Assembly (NCBI GenBank): GCA_037447655.1
Contig: JBBHKE010003201.1
Coordinates: 126,001 to 140,118 of the forward strand
Direction: 5' to 3'
Length of the DNA stretch: 14,118 bases
Origin: Zygnema cylindricum
Taxonomy: Eukaryota; Streptophyta; Zygnematophyceae; Zygnematales; Zygnemataceae
Part shown: positions 7,283 through 14,118 of the stretch, in pieces
How positions within the stretch are numbered: position 1 is the first letter of the stretch
Layout: the number at the start of each line of letters is the position of its first letter
Made by a program: the position numbers and the translations under genes
Notes under the pieces: generated by a model
Told to the model about the DNA's origin: nothing
What the model saw: the letters and a program-made list of their open reading frames with translations, nothing else
Database searches by the model: none

Positions 7283-7607
7283 AGGGTACGATAATTGTAT
7301 AAATGCGAAAGACGCAATATGTTTCATTTAACTGCTTACGGGACGGCCTGTACACAGAAACGGATTAGACCGCAAGAATCCCGTACCGCACGGAAATAAT
7401 GAAACGACACTTTATTTAGACGGTCGATATTAAATGACGATCTTCATCGAACGGCCATGGTGCAAGCCGGAATTTCGGAGTGGAAGACTTGGCGTTTTTG
7501 GGCACCGCCATTCCGGACGACACGTGGCAGGATCCGGGAGAATTGCGGGATTTCCGGATCGCGAGATGATAATTTTTGGATGTGATAAATATCACATTAT
7601 GGTGATG

Positions 7608-7683
7608 TCGTACATAGACCGTACAGAAAGTACGACGGTACTTGTACTTTCTTATACGGTACATTCTTACAATTGGTCCGTAC
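7608..7683 (+). promoter_or_regulatory. GTAC-motif cluster in LTR U3
   Basis: Seven GTAC tetramers occur in about 75 bases, against roughly 0.3 expected by chance, including CCGTAC twice. Equivalent clusters lie upstream of TATA in the other copies: about 318-391, 5485-5555 and 8845-8896. CCGTAC/GTAC is the known core bound by plant SBP-box (SPL) factors, including the copper-response regulators. Binding here is inferred. Confidence 0.5.
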
Positions 7684-7760
7684 CTCACTACTAGGAAGCT
7701 TAGAGATTAGGACTTAGAATAAGTTAGGTAGGTAGCCGCCTCTCTCCCAAAGAGCATCTC

Positions 7761-7768
7761 TATAAATA
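7761..7768 (+). promoter_or_regulatory. TATA box of family-1 LTR
   Basis: TATAAATA, about 80 bases after the GTAC cluster and about 50 bases before the leader block. This is the best-formed TATA box in the window. Confidence 0.65.
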
Positions 7769-7811
7769 GGCAAACTTTGCCATTTAATTACAACTCATTC
7801 AGTAGACCATT

Positions 7812-7867
7812 TTCAGTGATTCTTTTTGCTCCGGACTCAAGGGAGTCCAAACTACACAGTGGTGTAG
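7812..7867 (+). other. Conserved LTR leader block with two stem-loops
   Basis: TCAGTGATTCTTTTTGCT is identical in the copies at 16-1016, 5368-5838 and here, and one or a few bases off in the other two. Then GGACTC (7833-7838) pairs with GAGTCC (7843-7848), and CTACAC (7852-7857) with GTGTAG (7862-7867). The block lies just after the expected transcription start, so the hairpins would be in the RNA leader. Confidence 0.6.
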
Positions 7868-8000
7868 TTGGTCACTGTATTTGCTTGCCAGGGTGGCTGC
7901 ATTTCTAGAGGAAAGTCAAAATGGGGAAGTTATCCAAAACTCATATTCCAATTTTGCAATCTGTGGTGGAACAAAGCACATAGAAAGTCTTATTTCACAA

Positions 8001-8012
8001 GGATATGTACCA
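8001..8012 (+). other. Decayed half-tRNA-type primer-binding site
   Basis: GGATATGTACCA resembles GGTTATGGGCCCA (nine positions agree with one gap) and lies where the LTR should end. Weak on its own, it is supported by the exact site at 1-15. Confidence 0.3.
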
Positions 8013-8478
8013 AATTTAGGTACCCGATAATCGATTTATCGCTTCGATATATCAAGGAGCTAAATATCTTAATATTTTACTGATATATTGGTCTAATATG
8101 CATAGACATTTTATCGCGATACATCAAAAATTTTCTCTTGTTTTTTTTTTTTATTCGCAGATGTTTGAACCCCTTTTTCACGTTCCAGAATGTATTTTCT
8201 GGTTTTCAAAGTTATTTATGTAGTTTCTTCTCATATTGTGCTTAAAATATGATTTCTTAAATAATAGACAAGTGTTAATGTTGTTGCTAGTGCTCTTCCA
8301 AATTTCACCATACATTATAATAGTAATAATAATAATAAATATTCACATTTATGACACTTCTTTGAATATTTTTTAAGCAAGCTTAACCATGTAAACATTT
8401 ATTAAATCATTTCAAAACTAAGTTTTGAACAAAAAAATATTGCATACTTTTTTAGCCATTTTTGGAATTCACCATTTA
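8013..8478. other. AT-rich interval between facing LTRs
   Basis: This lies between the 3' ends of two family-1 LTRs that point at each other. It holds a T-run at 8140-8153, an AAT microsatellite near 8318-8342 and no recognisable gag sequence from either element. No host gene is visible. Confidence 0.55.
8318..8342 (+). repeat. (AAT)n microsatellite
   Basis: A run of AAT/ATA triplets, interrupted once by AGT. Confidence 0.7.
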
Positions 8479-8489
8479 TGGGACATAAC

Positions 8490-9108
8490 AAAAATCGCTT
8501 GTTAACACATGAAACTCTGAGACCTCTATAAGTCCTCAGAGTAGACAACTTCCAAGAAGCCTCTAGGATAATCCTGACCCCTTTGTGTTCCAGCAAAAAT
8601 AACTGCCACCCTGGCAAACAAAAACCCTTACCACCTTAACCTCTGAAAAGGCAAGACTCCCCTGAGTCGGTAGCAAAAAGAATCTCTGAATTTGCTCCCC
8701 TGAGCAGTAAGTTATGGAGGGTCAAAGTTGACCTTTTGTACAGAAGCTCTCTGGGAGAGGGGGTCCTATTTTCTAATTTTTCTAAGTCCTATCTCTCTCA
8801 CAGACTCTATCTACTCATAAACGGAACCAATCAGAACTAAGTTCCGTACGCAAAAGTACAGCTTTCGGTGTACTTTATGTACGGACATTGTACGACATGG
8901 CCAAAATGTCGACACATGTCAAATCCGGATTCGGTGCCATAATCTCCGGAGATTCTACAATCCAACGGAATTTCGCCACGCGTCATCCGATGTGGCGATG
9001 GTCACAAACCGCCGAAATCTTCCTCCGCGATCTCGGCGCTAATCCCGGCCGTACGATTAAATTCGGATTTAATCGTAGCCGTAATAAATACATGCGCGGT
9101 ATTTGTTT
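8490..9108 (-). mobile_element. Family-1 LTR, 5' end lost in assembly gap
   Basis: On the minus strand it runs from AAACAAATACC at the gap, through GCCGAGATCGCGGAGG (matching the middle of the 16-1016 copy), a GTAC cluster, a decayed TATA (TGTACAAAAGG), the leader block AGAGATTCTTTTTGCTA and TAGAGGCTTCTTGG. The end is diverged, lying between 8490 and 8510. GTTATGTCCCA (8489-8479) just beyond may be a decayed half-tRNA primer site. Roughly 400 bases of the LTR start are missing. The 85-residue frame that crosses the N run is not a gene. Confidence 0.68.
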
Positions 9109-9118
9109 NNNNNNNNNN
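9109..9118. other. Assembly gap of 10 Ns
   Basis: Ten undetermined bases separate a truncated minus-strand LTR from a truncated plus-strand pol end. The round number suggests a scaffold gap of unknown true size, so the junction across it should not be trusted. Confidence 0.95.
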
Positions 9119-9141
9119 TTCACAAACCTGGTTTTAACAGG

Positions 9142-9207
9142 TTGACAAAAGCCCTTCCCGCTCCTAAGTTGGAGTACTGCAGAAAAACATGTGGTCTAAG
9201 TGAGTAA
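9142..9207 (+). pseudogene. Last 21 codons of a copia polyprotein
   Basis: The frame reads LTKALPAPKLEYCRKTCG and so on to a TAA stop at 9205-9207, matching the MTKPLPAPKLKFCREACG tail of the frame at 1795-4101. Everything upstream is lost near or at the gap. A polypurine tract and LTR follow at the usual spacing. Confidence 0.85.
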
Positions 9208-9221
9208 GTCTTCTAAAGCTT

Positions 9222-9229
9222 AAGGGGAG
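9222..9229 (+). other. Polypurine tract
   Basis: AAGGGGAG follows TCTAAAGCTT, in the same setting as 4101-4124. Confidence 0.7.
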
Positions 9230-9731
9230 TATTGAAAAGTAAGCTTTAGTAAGTCTTAGAAATTTGAGTCTAGGACTTAGAATATTTTTGTAATACCAAC
9301 TGTTCAATATTGACCAAATTTAGTGTGGAATTGTGTAGTATCTACACGAATAGTTATCATTAAGTAAATTATTGTGTAGGGCCGCCAATAAATGTGGACG
9401 TGATAAGGATCACCCTGATTTTTAGGGTATAGATATTGTTAGTGGACAATTTTGGTCCAAACACTTAGATTTTTGTCAGTAGGTTGTCTGGTGAACCCTC
9501 TACATATGTTTTAGATATTTTGAGGATCTTTAGAGTATTTAATTCAATTAGAAATGATCAGTTTGATAGAGAATGTACATTTTACACAAAGTTTAAGGAA
9601 ATGAGAGCACTAAGTGCAGTTTAAGGTGTTTTGTGCTCTATTGTCTTTGATTTGCTTGTAGTACATGTTTGTTTGGTTTGAAAGACCTCTTTCATTTGTA
9701 GTTACATATCTTACAGTATTGATCTAGTCTG
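9230..9731 (+). mobile_element. Family-2 copia LTR, diverged (about 500 bp)
   Basis: It starts TATTG directly after the polypurine tract, the first dinucleotide being TA where TG is expected (G to A). It is related in blocks to the LTR at 4125-4762. The end is placed by the GGTATT (9735-9740) and GCTTCC (9754-9759) that follow, which resemble the leader after the other family-2 LTR. No clear TATA box remains. Confidence 0.6.
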
Positions 9732-9765
9732 ATAGGTATTCCTCTTTGGGTTTGCTTCCGCTAAC

Positions 9766-9963
9766 AAGTTTGATAATGGCTCAGCTCCTGCTGCAAGTGC
9801 TCCTATTAGCCTTAGTGCTCCACCTGCTCCTCCAAGGACGAATATCCCAGCTGGTGCAAGTGTGACTCCTAGTAGGAGTGGATCACAGCCGAGTCTAAAT
9901 GCCCATGACCTGCAACACGAAAAAAATTGCGATATGCTGCTTGCCGACAACCGCTCTGCCTAG
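9766..9963 (+). pseudogene. Ala/Pro/Ser-rich gag-like remnant
   Basis: The frame containing SAPAASAPISLSAPPAPP is open to a stop at 9961-9963. Its place after an LTR, and its composition, resemble the gag start at 4807. There is no in-frame ATG: an ATG at 9776 is one frame off, suggesting a frameshift. No capsid or zinc-knuckle motif is seen. Moderate to low confidence. Confidence 0.4.
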
Positions 9964-10186
9964 GTCGTTCGTACCATTTGCTGGCGTCAACAACAATTTA
10001 CTGTTGAACCCTGCGCTCCTGTCCGATTTGTCCGCTAGTGACAATTTGGATCACGCTTGATGTGCAAGCTTCCGTGTTGTTTTGCTCGCCACGTGTGCCT
10101 AGCGTTAGGTGGACGGCACATGGTACGTTAGGAGTACGGACAGGGTTGTACTTATCTGACAAGACAGTAGGAGGGACAGCCGTAGG
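9964..10186. other. Unassigned
   Basis: No gene, RNA or repeat recognised. The two opposed frames of 67 and 77 codons over 9998-10241 mirror each other and have no known domain. Confidence 0.5.
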
Positions 10187-10490
10187 CGGCCGCCCTAAAA
10201 CTAACCGGCTGCCCCAAAACTTACCGGCCAACCAAAACTAACCGGCCGCCCAAAAACTAACCGGCCGCCCCAAAACTAACCGGCCAACCAAAACTAACCG
10301 GCCGCCCCAAAACAAACCGGCCAACCAAAACTAACCGGCCGCCCCAAAACTAACCGGCCGCCCCAAAATTAACCGGCCAACCAAAACTAACCGGTCGACC
10401 AAAATTAACTGGCCGACCAAAACTAGCCGGCCGACCAAAACTAGCCGGCCGACCAAAATTAACCGGCCGATCAAAACTAACCGGCCGACT
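10187..10490 (+). repeat. 19-bp GC-rich minisatellite, about 16 units
   Basis: The consensus is CCGGCCGMCCAAAACTAA with 18-20 base units. Early units carry GCCCC or alternate with CAACC (10187-10390). Later units carry CGACC (10390-10490). The variation is ordered by position, indicating stepwise local expansion. Confidence 0.93.
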
Positions 10491-10630
10491 ATAAGGGCAG
10501 CTACCGTACTGTATGGTCCGCCCGTCGGTTTTAGGAGGTGGAATATGTACTTTCTTTTGACTCGCCGGAAATCAATAGATTACCAAAAAAAAAAATATCG
10601 AGGCATTCCAATTCGGCGATACGATATAGC
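10491..10630. other. Unassigned
   Basis: Short unique stretch with an A11 run at 10586-10596. No feature recognised. Confidence 0.5.
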
Positions 10631-10632
10631 TA

Positions 10633-10848
10633 CACCGTGTATCACTATTAGTGTTAATAATTTTTTCGCCACTTAAAACATCTTTACTCTGTACACAATT
10701 GTCGGATTTTCAATTTGAGACTGCCAATCGAAAGCTACGAATCTTACCTTTCAATCGCAACCGCCAGATCCACAATCGGACAATTGTGTACGGAAAAAAA
10801 TGTTTTAAGAGACGATAAAAACATTAACACTAAGAGCAATACACGGTG
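10633..10848. mobile_element. MITE copy 1 (216 bp), near-palindromic
   Basis: The outer 80-90 bases are inverted repeats: CACCGTGTATCACTATTAG at the left pairs with its complement ending CACGGTG at the right, including TTTTCGCC-like and GTACACAATTGTC blocks. TA dinucleotides flank it at 10631-10632 and 10849-10850, as in Tc1/mariner-type insertions. Weak similarity (GCGATA, GATAC) continues outside, so the true ends may lie some bases further out. There is no coding capacity. Confidence 0.75.
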
Positions 10849-10850
10849 TA

Positions 10851-11172
10851 GTATCTTGTATTAGATAAATGTCATATCGCAATTAATACGATATCGATTT
10901 CTAAACCGCATTAGGTCAAAACCTACAATACTTTTGGGAGTTGCGTCGTGCGACGCAATGCGCAAGGGTTCAGAGCGTCGACGTCACACAGCGCCGCCCG
11001 ATTTCGTGATCGGAAGGAGAACGGAAGGTTTTAGTTTTTGTACTTGCGAGATGTATGCATTTCTGACCGTTGGATATATGTACTGGAAGTGAATCTATCT
11101 TGACCGTACAAATATCTTAGATTTTAACTAATCACCTCCCGGTTACTTGCATTCACCAGCATTATTCGAAGA
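10851..11172. other. Unassigned, with one GC-rich hairpin
   Basis: No gene or repeat family recognised. The hairpin at 10941-10958 is listed separately. Confidence 0.5.
10941..10958. repeat. Perfect 8-bp-stem palindrome
   Basis: TTGCGTCG and CGACGCAA surround a TG centre. The CpG density is high compared with the AT-rich surroundings. Function unknown. Confidence 0.7.
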
Positions 11173-11261
11173 GTTTTCTAGGGCTTTTAAGGGTTTTTAG
11201 GGTTTTTTAGGGTTTTTAGGGTTTTAAAGGGTTTTTTAGGGTTTTTAGGGTTTTTAAGGGT
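11173..11261 (+). repeat. Degenerate telomere-like array (T4-6AGGG)
   Basis: About nine units of TTTTAGGG, TTTTTAGGG, TTTTTTAGGG and TTTTAAAGGG. The plant telomere is TTTAGGG. Here the T-run is longer and variable, so this is an interstitial, drifted or independently arisen array, not a chromosome end. Confidence 0.8.
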
Positions 11262-11558
11262 AGGACCTAAGATTCTAAGAAGGTGCCAGCGATGCTCTGT
11301 TTTCTGTTTTCAAGATTCTGTTTGACAGTTCAGTTTGCCGTTCAGAAAATGGCCGACTGTTCCAAAACCTCTGACGTCAGCAGTCCGTCGCCTATTGTAC
11401 TGTACTGTACTATAGTTCGCGGAGTGGGCTTTTTGGGTGAAAAAACGTTAAAACTTAAAAGCCCGTCCACTTCTTAACTTCTCTTCCGTGTCAAAGTACT
11501 TTCCGTACCAAAAGAAAAATTGAGTGTAAGTCATTTAATAGTGTGTGCGCTTAATAAC
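11262..11558. other. Unassigned
   Basis: No supported feature. The 64-codon frame at 11283-11477 resembles nothing I know. Confidence 0.5.
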
Positions 11559-11560
11559 TA

Positions 11561-11781
11561 CACTGTGAATCGCTTAAAATTAGTGTTAATGTTTTTTGCG
11601 CCTCTTTAAACATTTTGACTCCGTACACACATGTCGGATTGTGGATCTGACGGTTGCGATTGAAAGGTAAGATTCTCAGCTTCCGATTGGCGGTCTCAAA
11701 TTGAAAATCAGACAGGTGTGTACGGAGAAAAGATGTTTTAAGTGGCGAAAAAAATATTAACCCTAATAGCGATACACGGTG
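11561..11781. mobile_element. MITE copy 2 (221 bp), inverted relative to copy 1
   Basis: It matches the reverse complement of 10633-10848 nearly throughout (for example GGTTGCGATTGAAAGGTAAG is exact). The terminal repeats are CACTGTGAATCGC and GCGATACACGGTG, with TA at 11559-11560 and 11782-11783. The two copies differ by scattered substitutions, so they are old independent insertions or an old inverted duplication. Confidence 0.75.
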
Positions 11782-11783
11782 TA

Positions 11784-11978
11784 CAGTCTAGTGCAATATC
11801 GCCAGTTTTCCAGATTGCGTGAAAATTTCGAAGTACAGTGCTTATCGCTATTATGATTAGGATTTTGTTAGGGTTTATTCGAAATAAGAATGTAAAATGC
11901 TAGTTTAGTGCGTAGACACGTGGCAGATTATAGTCCACTTATTAAACAACGTTTCAAATGTATACAGGAAGTGGGAGA
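11784..11978. other. Unassigned
   Basis: Contains TTAGGATTTTGTTAGGGTTTATT, similar to a stretch inside the third MITE relative near 13866. Nothing else recognised. Confidence 0.4.
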
Positions 11979-12310
11979 AATTAAAAAAAAAAACAATGAA
12001 CTCCAATTTTACACCAGCGAGAATAAAGGACGATTAATTTAATATCAGAAGAAATCTACTTAAAAAAAAAAAAAAGAAAAAACTTAAATTTCACACCATA
12101 AAAAAAAAAAAAAAAAAAAAAGAGGATGAAGGTATGGTAAGGTTAAGGTATAATCGTTGAAAAAAATAAAATAAAAGTAACTCCGGTTTTACACGAAGAA
12201 AACGACAAAAGAAATACCTTCCCAAATCGTCGCTCTTTTCCTTGTTTTTTTATTTAAATTAAATTGCCCACTGTCATATCGGTACCAAAAAAAAAAAAAA
12301 TTAGTAGATA
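11979..12310 (+). repeat. A-rich low-complexity tract
   Basis: Repeated A-runs at 11982-11993, 12062-12080, 12100-12121 (22 As) and 12288-12301. No coding sequence. It could hold decayed poly(A) tails, but no retroposon body is identifiable. Confidence 0.7.
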
Positions 12311-12464
12311 AACAAAATAGCCATAAACACTAACTCCTGATATTAAAATTTTACTAACAAATAAAAAAAATGCGGCTCCCTTTTAATTTTATAAACTGGA
12401 GGATCTCATTTACGTTTTTTTAAACCTCAGAAATCTTTTTTGACTTTTAAAACGAACTTTATTC

Positions 12465-12740
12465 GACCGAAAAAATTCAAATTTAAAAATGGTAATACAA
12501 AAAATCAATCCGACTGAGAAATTATTCAAACACAAAAAAAAAATTATTAGAACCGAGGAAATTATTCCAACCGAGAAAATGTTTCAACCCAAAAATGCTT
12601 TTCAAACCGAGAGATATTATTCGAACCGAAAAAAAAATATTTGAACCGAGAAAATTATTCAGAACCGAAAAAAAAAATGATTTCAACTAAAAAAATTATT
12701 TAAAACCGAGAAACCACCGAATCAAAAACCACCTAGAAAT
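12465..12740 (+). repeat. Degenerate tandem repeat around AACCGAGAAAATTATTC
   Basis: About a dozen imperfect units of 19-25 bases, each with an AACCGA or AACCGAGAAA core followed by an A-run or ATTATTC/ATTTGA. Units differ in A-run length. The periodicity is loose but the core recurs throughout. Confidence 0.65.
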
Positions 12741-12940
12741 TTATTCAACGGAACTATTTACCCAAAAAAAAAATGTACAAAGGGAAAAATTGTACTATTT
12801 GGGTAAAAGACGAACATTCTCCGTTTCGTCTAATGCTCCTGTATTTTGTCCTTTTCTGGGAGATGGTATTCCAGTCAACTCTAAATTATTCAAAGAACTC
12901 GCGTCCCAATCATCGTCGTCATCGAGGCTTACTCTTCCCT
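12741..12940. other. Unassigned
   Basis: Unique-looking sequence ahead of the purine tract. The frames starting here run into the purine tract and are not genes. Confidence 0.5.
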
Positions 12941-13531
12941 GGGAGGGGAGGGGGGAGGGGGGAGGGGGAGGGGGAGGGAGGGAGGGAGAGAGGGGGAGAG
13001 GGAGGGAGGGGGAGAGGGAGGGAGGGAGGGAGGGAGGGGGAGGGGAGAGGGAGGAGGGGGGGAGGGTGAGAGGGAGGGGGAGGGTGAGAGGGAGGGGGAG
13101 GGGGAGAGGGATGGGGAGAGGGAGGGGGAGGGGAAGAGGGAGGGGGAGGGGGAGAAGGAGGGGGAAGGGGAGAGGGAGGGGGAGAGGTAGGAGAGGGAGG
13201 GGGAGAGAGGGGGAGAGGGAGGGAGGGAGGGAGGGAGGGGAGAGAGGGAGAGGGAGGGGGAGAGGGAGAGGGAGGGGGAGGGTGAGAGGGAGGGGGAGGG
13301 TGAGAGGGAGGGGGAGGGGGGAGAGGGATGAGGAGAGGGAGGGGGAGGGGAAGAGGGAGGGGGAGGGGGGAGAAGGAGGGGGAGGGGGAGAGGAGGGGGA
13401 GAGGTAGGAGAGGGAGGGGGAGAGAGAGGGGGGGAGAGGAGGGAGAGAGGGAGAAAGGGGGGAGAGGGAGAGGGAAGGAGGGAGGGAGGGAGGCAGGGAT
13501 AGGGAGAGGGAGAGGGGGGACGAGAGGGAGA
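12941..13531 (+). repeat. Polypurine (GGGA/GGGGGA)n tract, about 590 bp
   Basis: The strand is almost wholly G and A, with a handful of T or C. Runs of three to six Gs separated by one to three bases satisfy the simple G-quadruplex pattern many times over, and purine-strand asymmetry also permits triplex DNA. The long Arg/Gly and Ser/Pro/Leu frames on both strands are products of composition. Confidence 0.95.
12997..13430 (+). repeat. Higher-order duplication (about 216 bp x 2) in purine tract
   Basis: Rare non-G/A marks recur in the same order at a 216-217 base offset: GGTGAG at 13065 and 13281, GGATG at 13109 and 13326, GGTAGGAG at 13186 and 13403. Unit limits are approximate, at 12997-13213 and 13213-13430. 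Confidence 0.75.
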
Positions 13532-13770
13532 TGTAAATTTGTATGTTGTATGTAATGCAATATGTACTACGTAGCATGTACCATGTCTCATATACGATGT
13601 AAGATGTAAAAACGCATGGGACATGTGATATGAGATATATTTAATCTAATATCTAATATGTAGAAATATGCAATATGCCATATGTAATATTACATAAATA
13701 ATATGTATATGCAATATGTAATATTACATAAATAATATGTATATGCAATATGTAGTACGTAATCAGAATC
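13532..13770 (+). repeat. AT-rich TATGTA-type repeat with a 34-bp tandem duplication
   Basis: Loose repeats of ATGTA/ATATG fill the stretch. Within it, 13681-13714 and 13715-13748 are identical 34-base units, followed by a partial third unit (TATGTAGTACG). It begins exactly where the purine tract ends. Confidence 0.8.
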
Positions 13771-13828
13771 ATAACATGTTCAACCTTCCACAGAAATAAC
13801 TTTATCCATAACTTTTTTCTGATACCTA

Positions 13829-14076
13829 CACCGTAAATGACTATTCGTGTTAAGAAATATACAATATAGGGTTTATTTTAGTGTTACTGAACCAAATTGA
13901 GGTTCGAACAATTCTCAACCTCCTCTCAAATTAGCTTTAAGAAAGAAAACAATCATACTTATCAACGCTATTTTATTTTTCAGAGGGCAGAAGAAACCTG
14001 AACCAGATCAGTGTTTTTTAACACTAAAAGTGTTAAATTAACCCTAATCAATTAACGCTAACAGTAAATCACGGTA
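13829..14076. mobile_element. Diverged relative of the MITE family (about 248 bp)
   Basis: Left end CACCGTAAATGACTATTCGTG, right end (complement) TACCGTGATTTACTGTTAGCG, each followed by GTGTTAA or GCGTTAA as in copies 1 and 2. TA lies outside both ends (13827-13828 and 14077-14078). The centre is unlike the other copies. No coding capacity. Confidence 0.5.
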
Positions 14077-14118
14077 TACTAAGAAGACTGACAACAGCGT
14101 GACATCTGTCCCTAGACC

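Larger units (their letters stand above)
6913..7998 (+). mobile_element. Family-1 LTR, near full length (about 1.09 kb)
   Basis: It starts TGTTGAAATGTATG and matches the start of the half LTR at 4862-5367 (TATTTTCTAGGTCTGAA, CTTGTCGTAGTGACTAAAGG, AGAGCCATGGCTGC). The middle is specific to this copy: a large hairpin and a 65-bp tandem duplication replace the tRNA-like part. Further on are a GTAC cluster (7608-7683), TATAAATA at 7761, the leader block and two perfect stem-loops. Its end is diverged, and I place it near TTATTTCA at 7997-7998 by analogy with the copy at 16-1016. This copy shows that the two halves seen separately elsewhere form one LTR. Confidence 0.7.

Noticed and set aside
7434-7694. 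Opposed 86- and 90-residue frames
   Set aside because: They lie in LTR U3, mirror each other on the two strands and have no known domain.
8888-9145. 85-residue frame crossing the N run
   Set aside because: It includes undetermined bases and lies antisense to an LTR.
10187-10490. CRISPR-like array
   Set aside because: Units are contiguous 19-mers without unique spacers, in a plant-like genome.
12790-13624. Long Arg/Gly-rich and Ser/Pro/Leu-rich open frames on both strands
   Set aside because: They arise from the stop-poor composition of the purine tract, overlap in several frames and have no non-repetitive domain.

Overview
The window looks like repeat-dense nuclear DNA of a land plant. The signs are Ty1/copia polyprotein fragments, a degenerate TTTAGGG-type array, short non-autonomous DNA transposons, and a primer-binding site that matches what I recall of the plant initiator-Met tRNA anticodon arm. 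I cannot name a species. I see no convincing host gene: every coding stretch I can support belongs to a retrotransposon.

Layout, 1-9963: a graveyard of copia-type LTR elements. One LTR family ('family 1', about 1 kb) has a complete minus-strand copy at 16-1016 and a long plus-strand copy at 6913-7998. Partial or rearranged pieces lie at 4862-5367, 5368-5838, 5841-6180, 6290-6460 and 8490-9108. The 16-1016 copy is followed on its own strand by a 15-base complement of the initiator tRNA anticodon arm, as in half-tRNA-primed copia/Ty5-type elements. On its other side are a polypurine tract and a decayed minus-strand RT/RNase H reading frame (1035-1800). That frame is fused, at a CCATGG palindrome, to a plus-strand integrase-RT-RNase H frame (1795-4101) that is still open. 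The plus-strand frame runs into its own polypurine tract, a different LTR ('family 2', 4125-4762) and a short gag start (4807-4866). A second family-2 tail (pol end, PPT, LTR, gag-like remnant) lies at 9142-9963, after a 10-N assembly gap at 9109-9118.

Layout, 9964-14118: non-coding repeats. In order these are a 19-bp GC-rich minisatellite, two mutually inverted copies of a ~220-bp inverted-repeat element (MITE), a telomere-like interstitial array between them, an A-rich tract with a degenerate AACCGAGAAAATTATTC repeat, a ~590-bp polypurine tract containing a ~216-bp higher-order duplication, an AT-rich stretch with a 34-bp tandem duplication, and a third, diverged relative of the MITE.

The features most worth following are the family-1 LTRs: internal tRNA priming, a conserved cluster of GTAC/CCGTAC motifs upstream of the TATA box, a conserved leader block with stem-loops, and repeated pol-LTR-leader order. 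That order is not how a single complete element is laid out and suggests tandem or LTR-shared arrays. Alignments were made by eye, so boundaries of decayed copies are accurate to roughly 10-30 bases.
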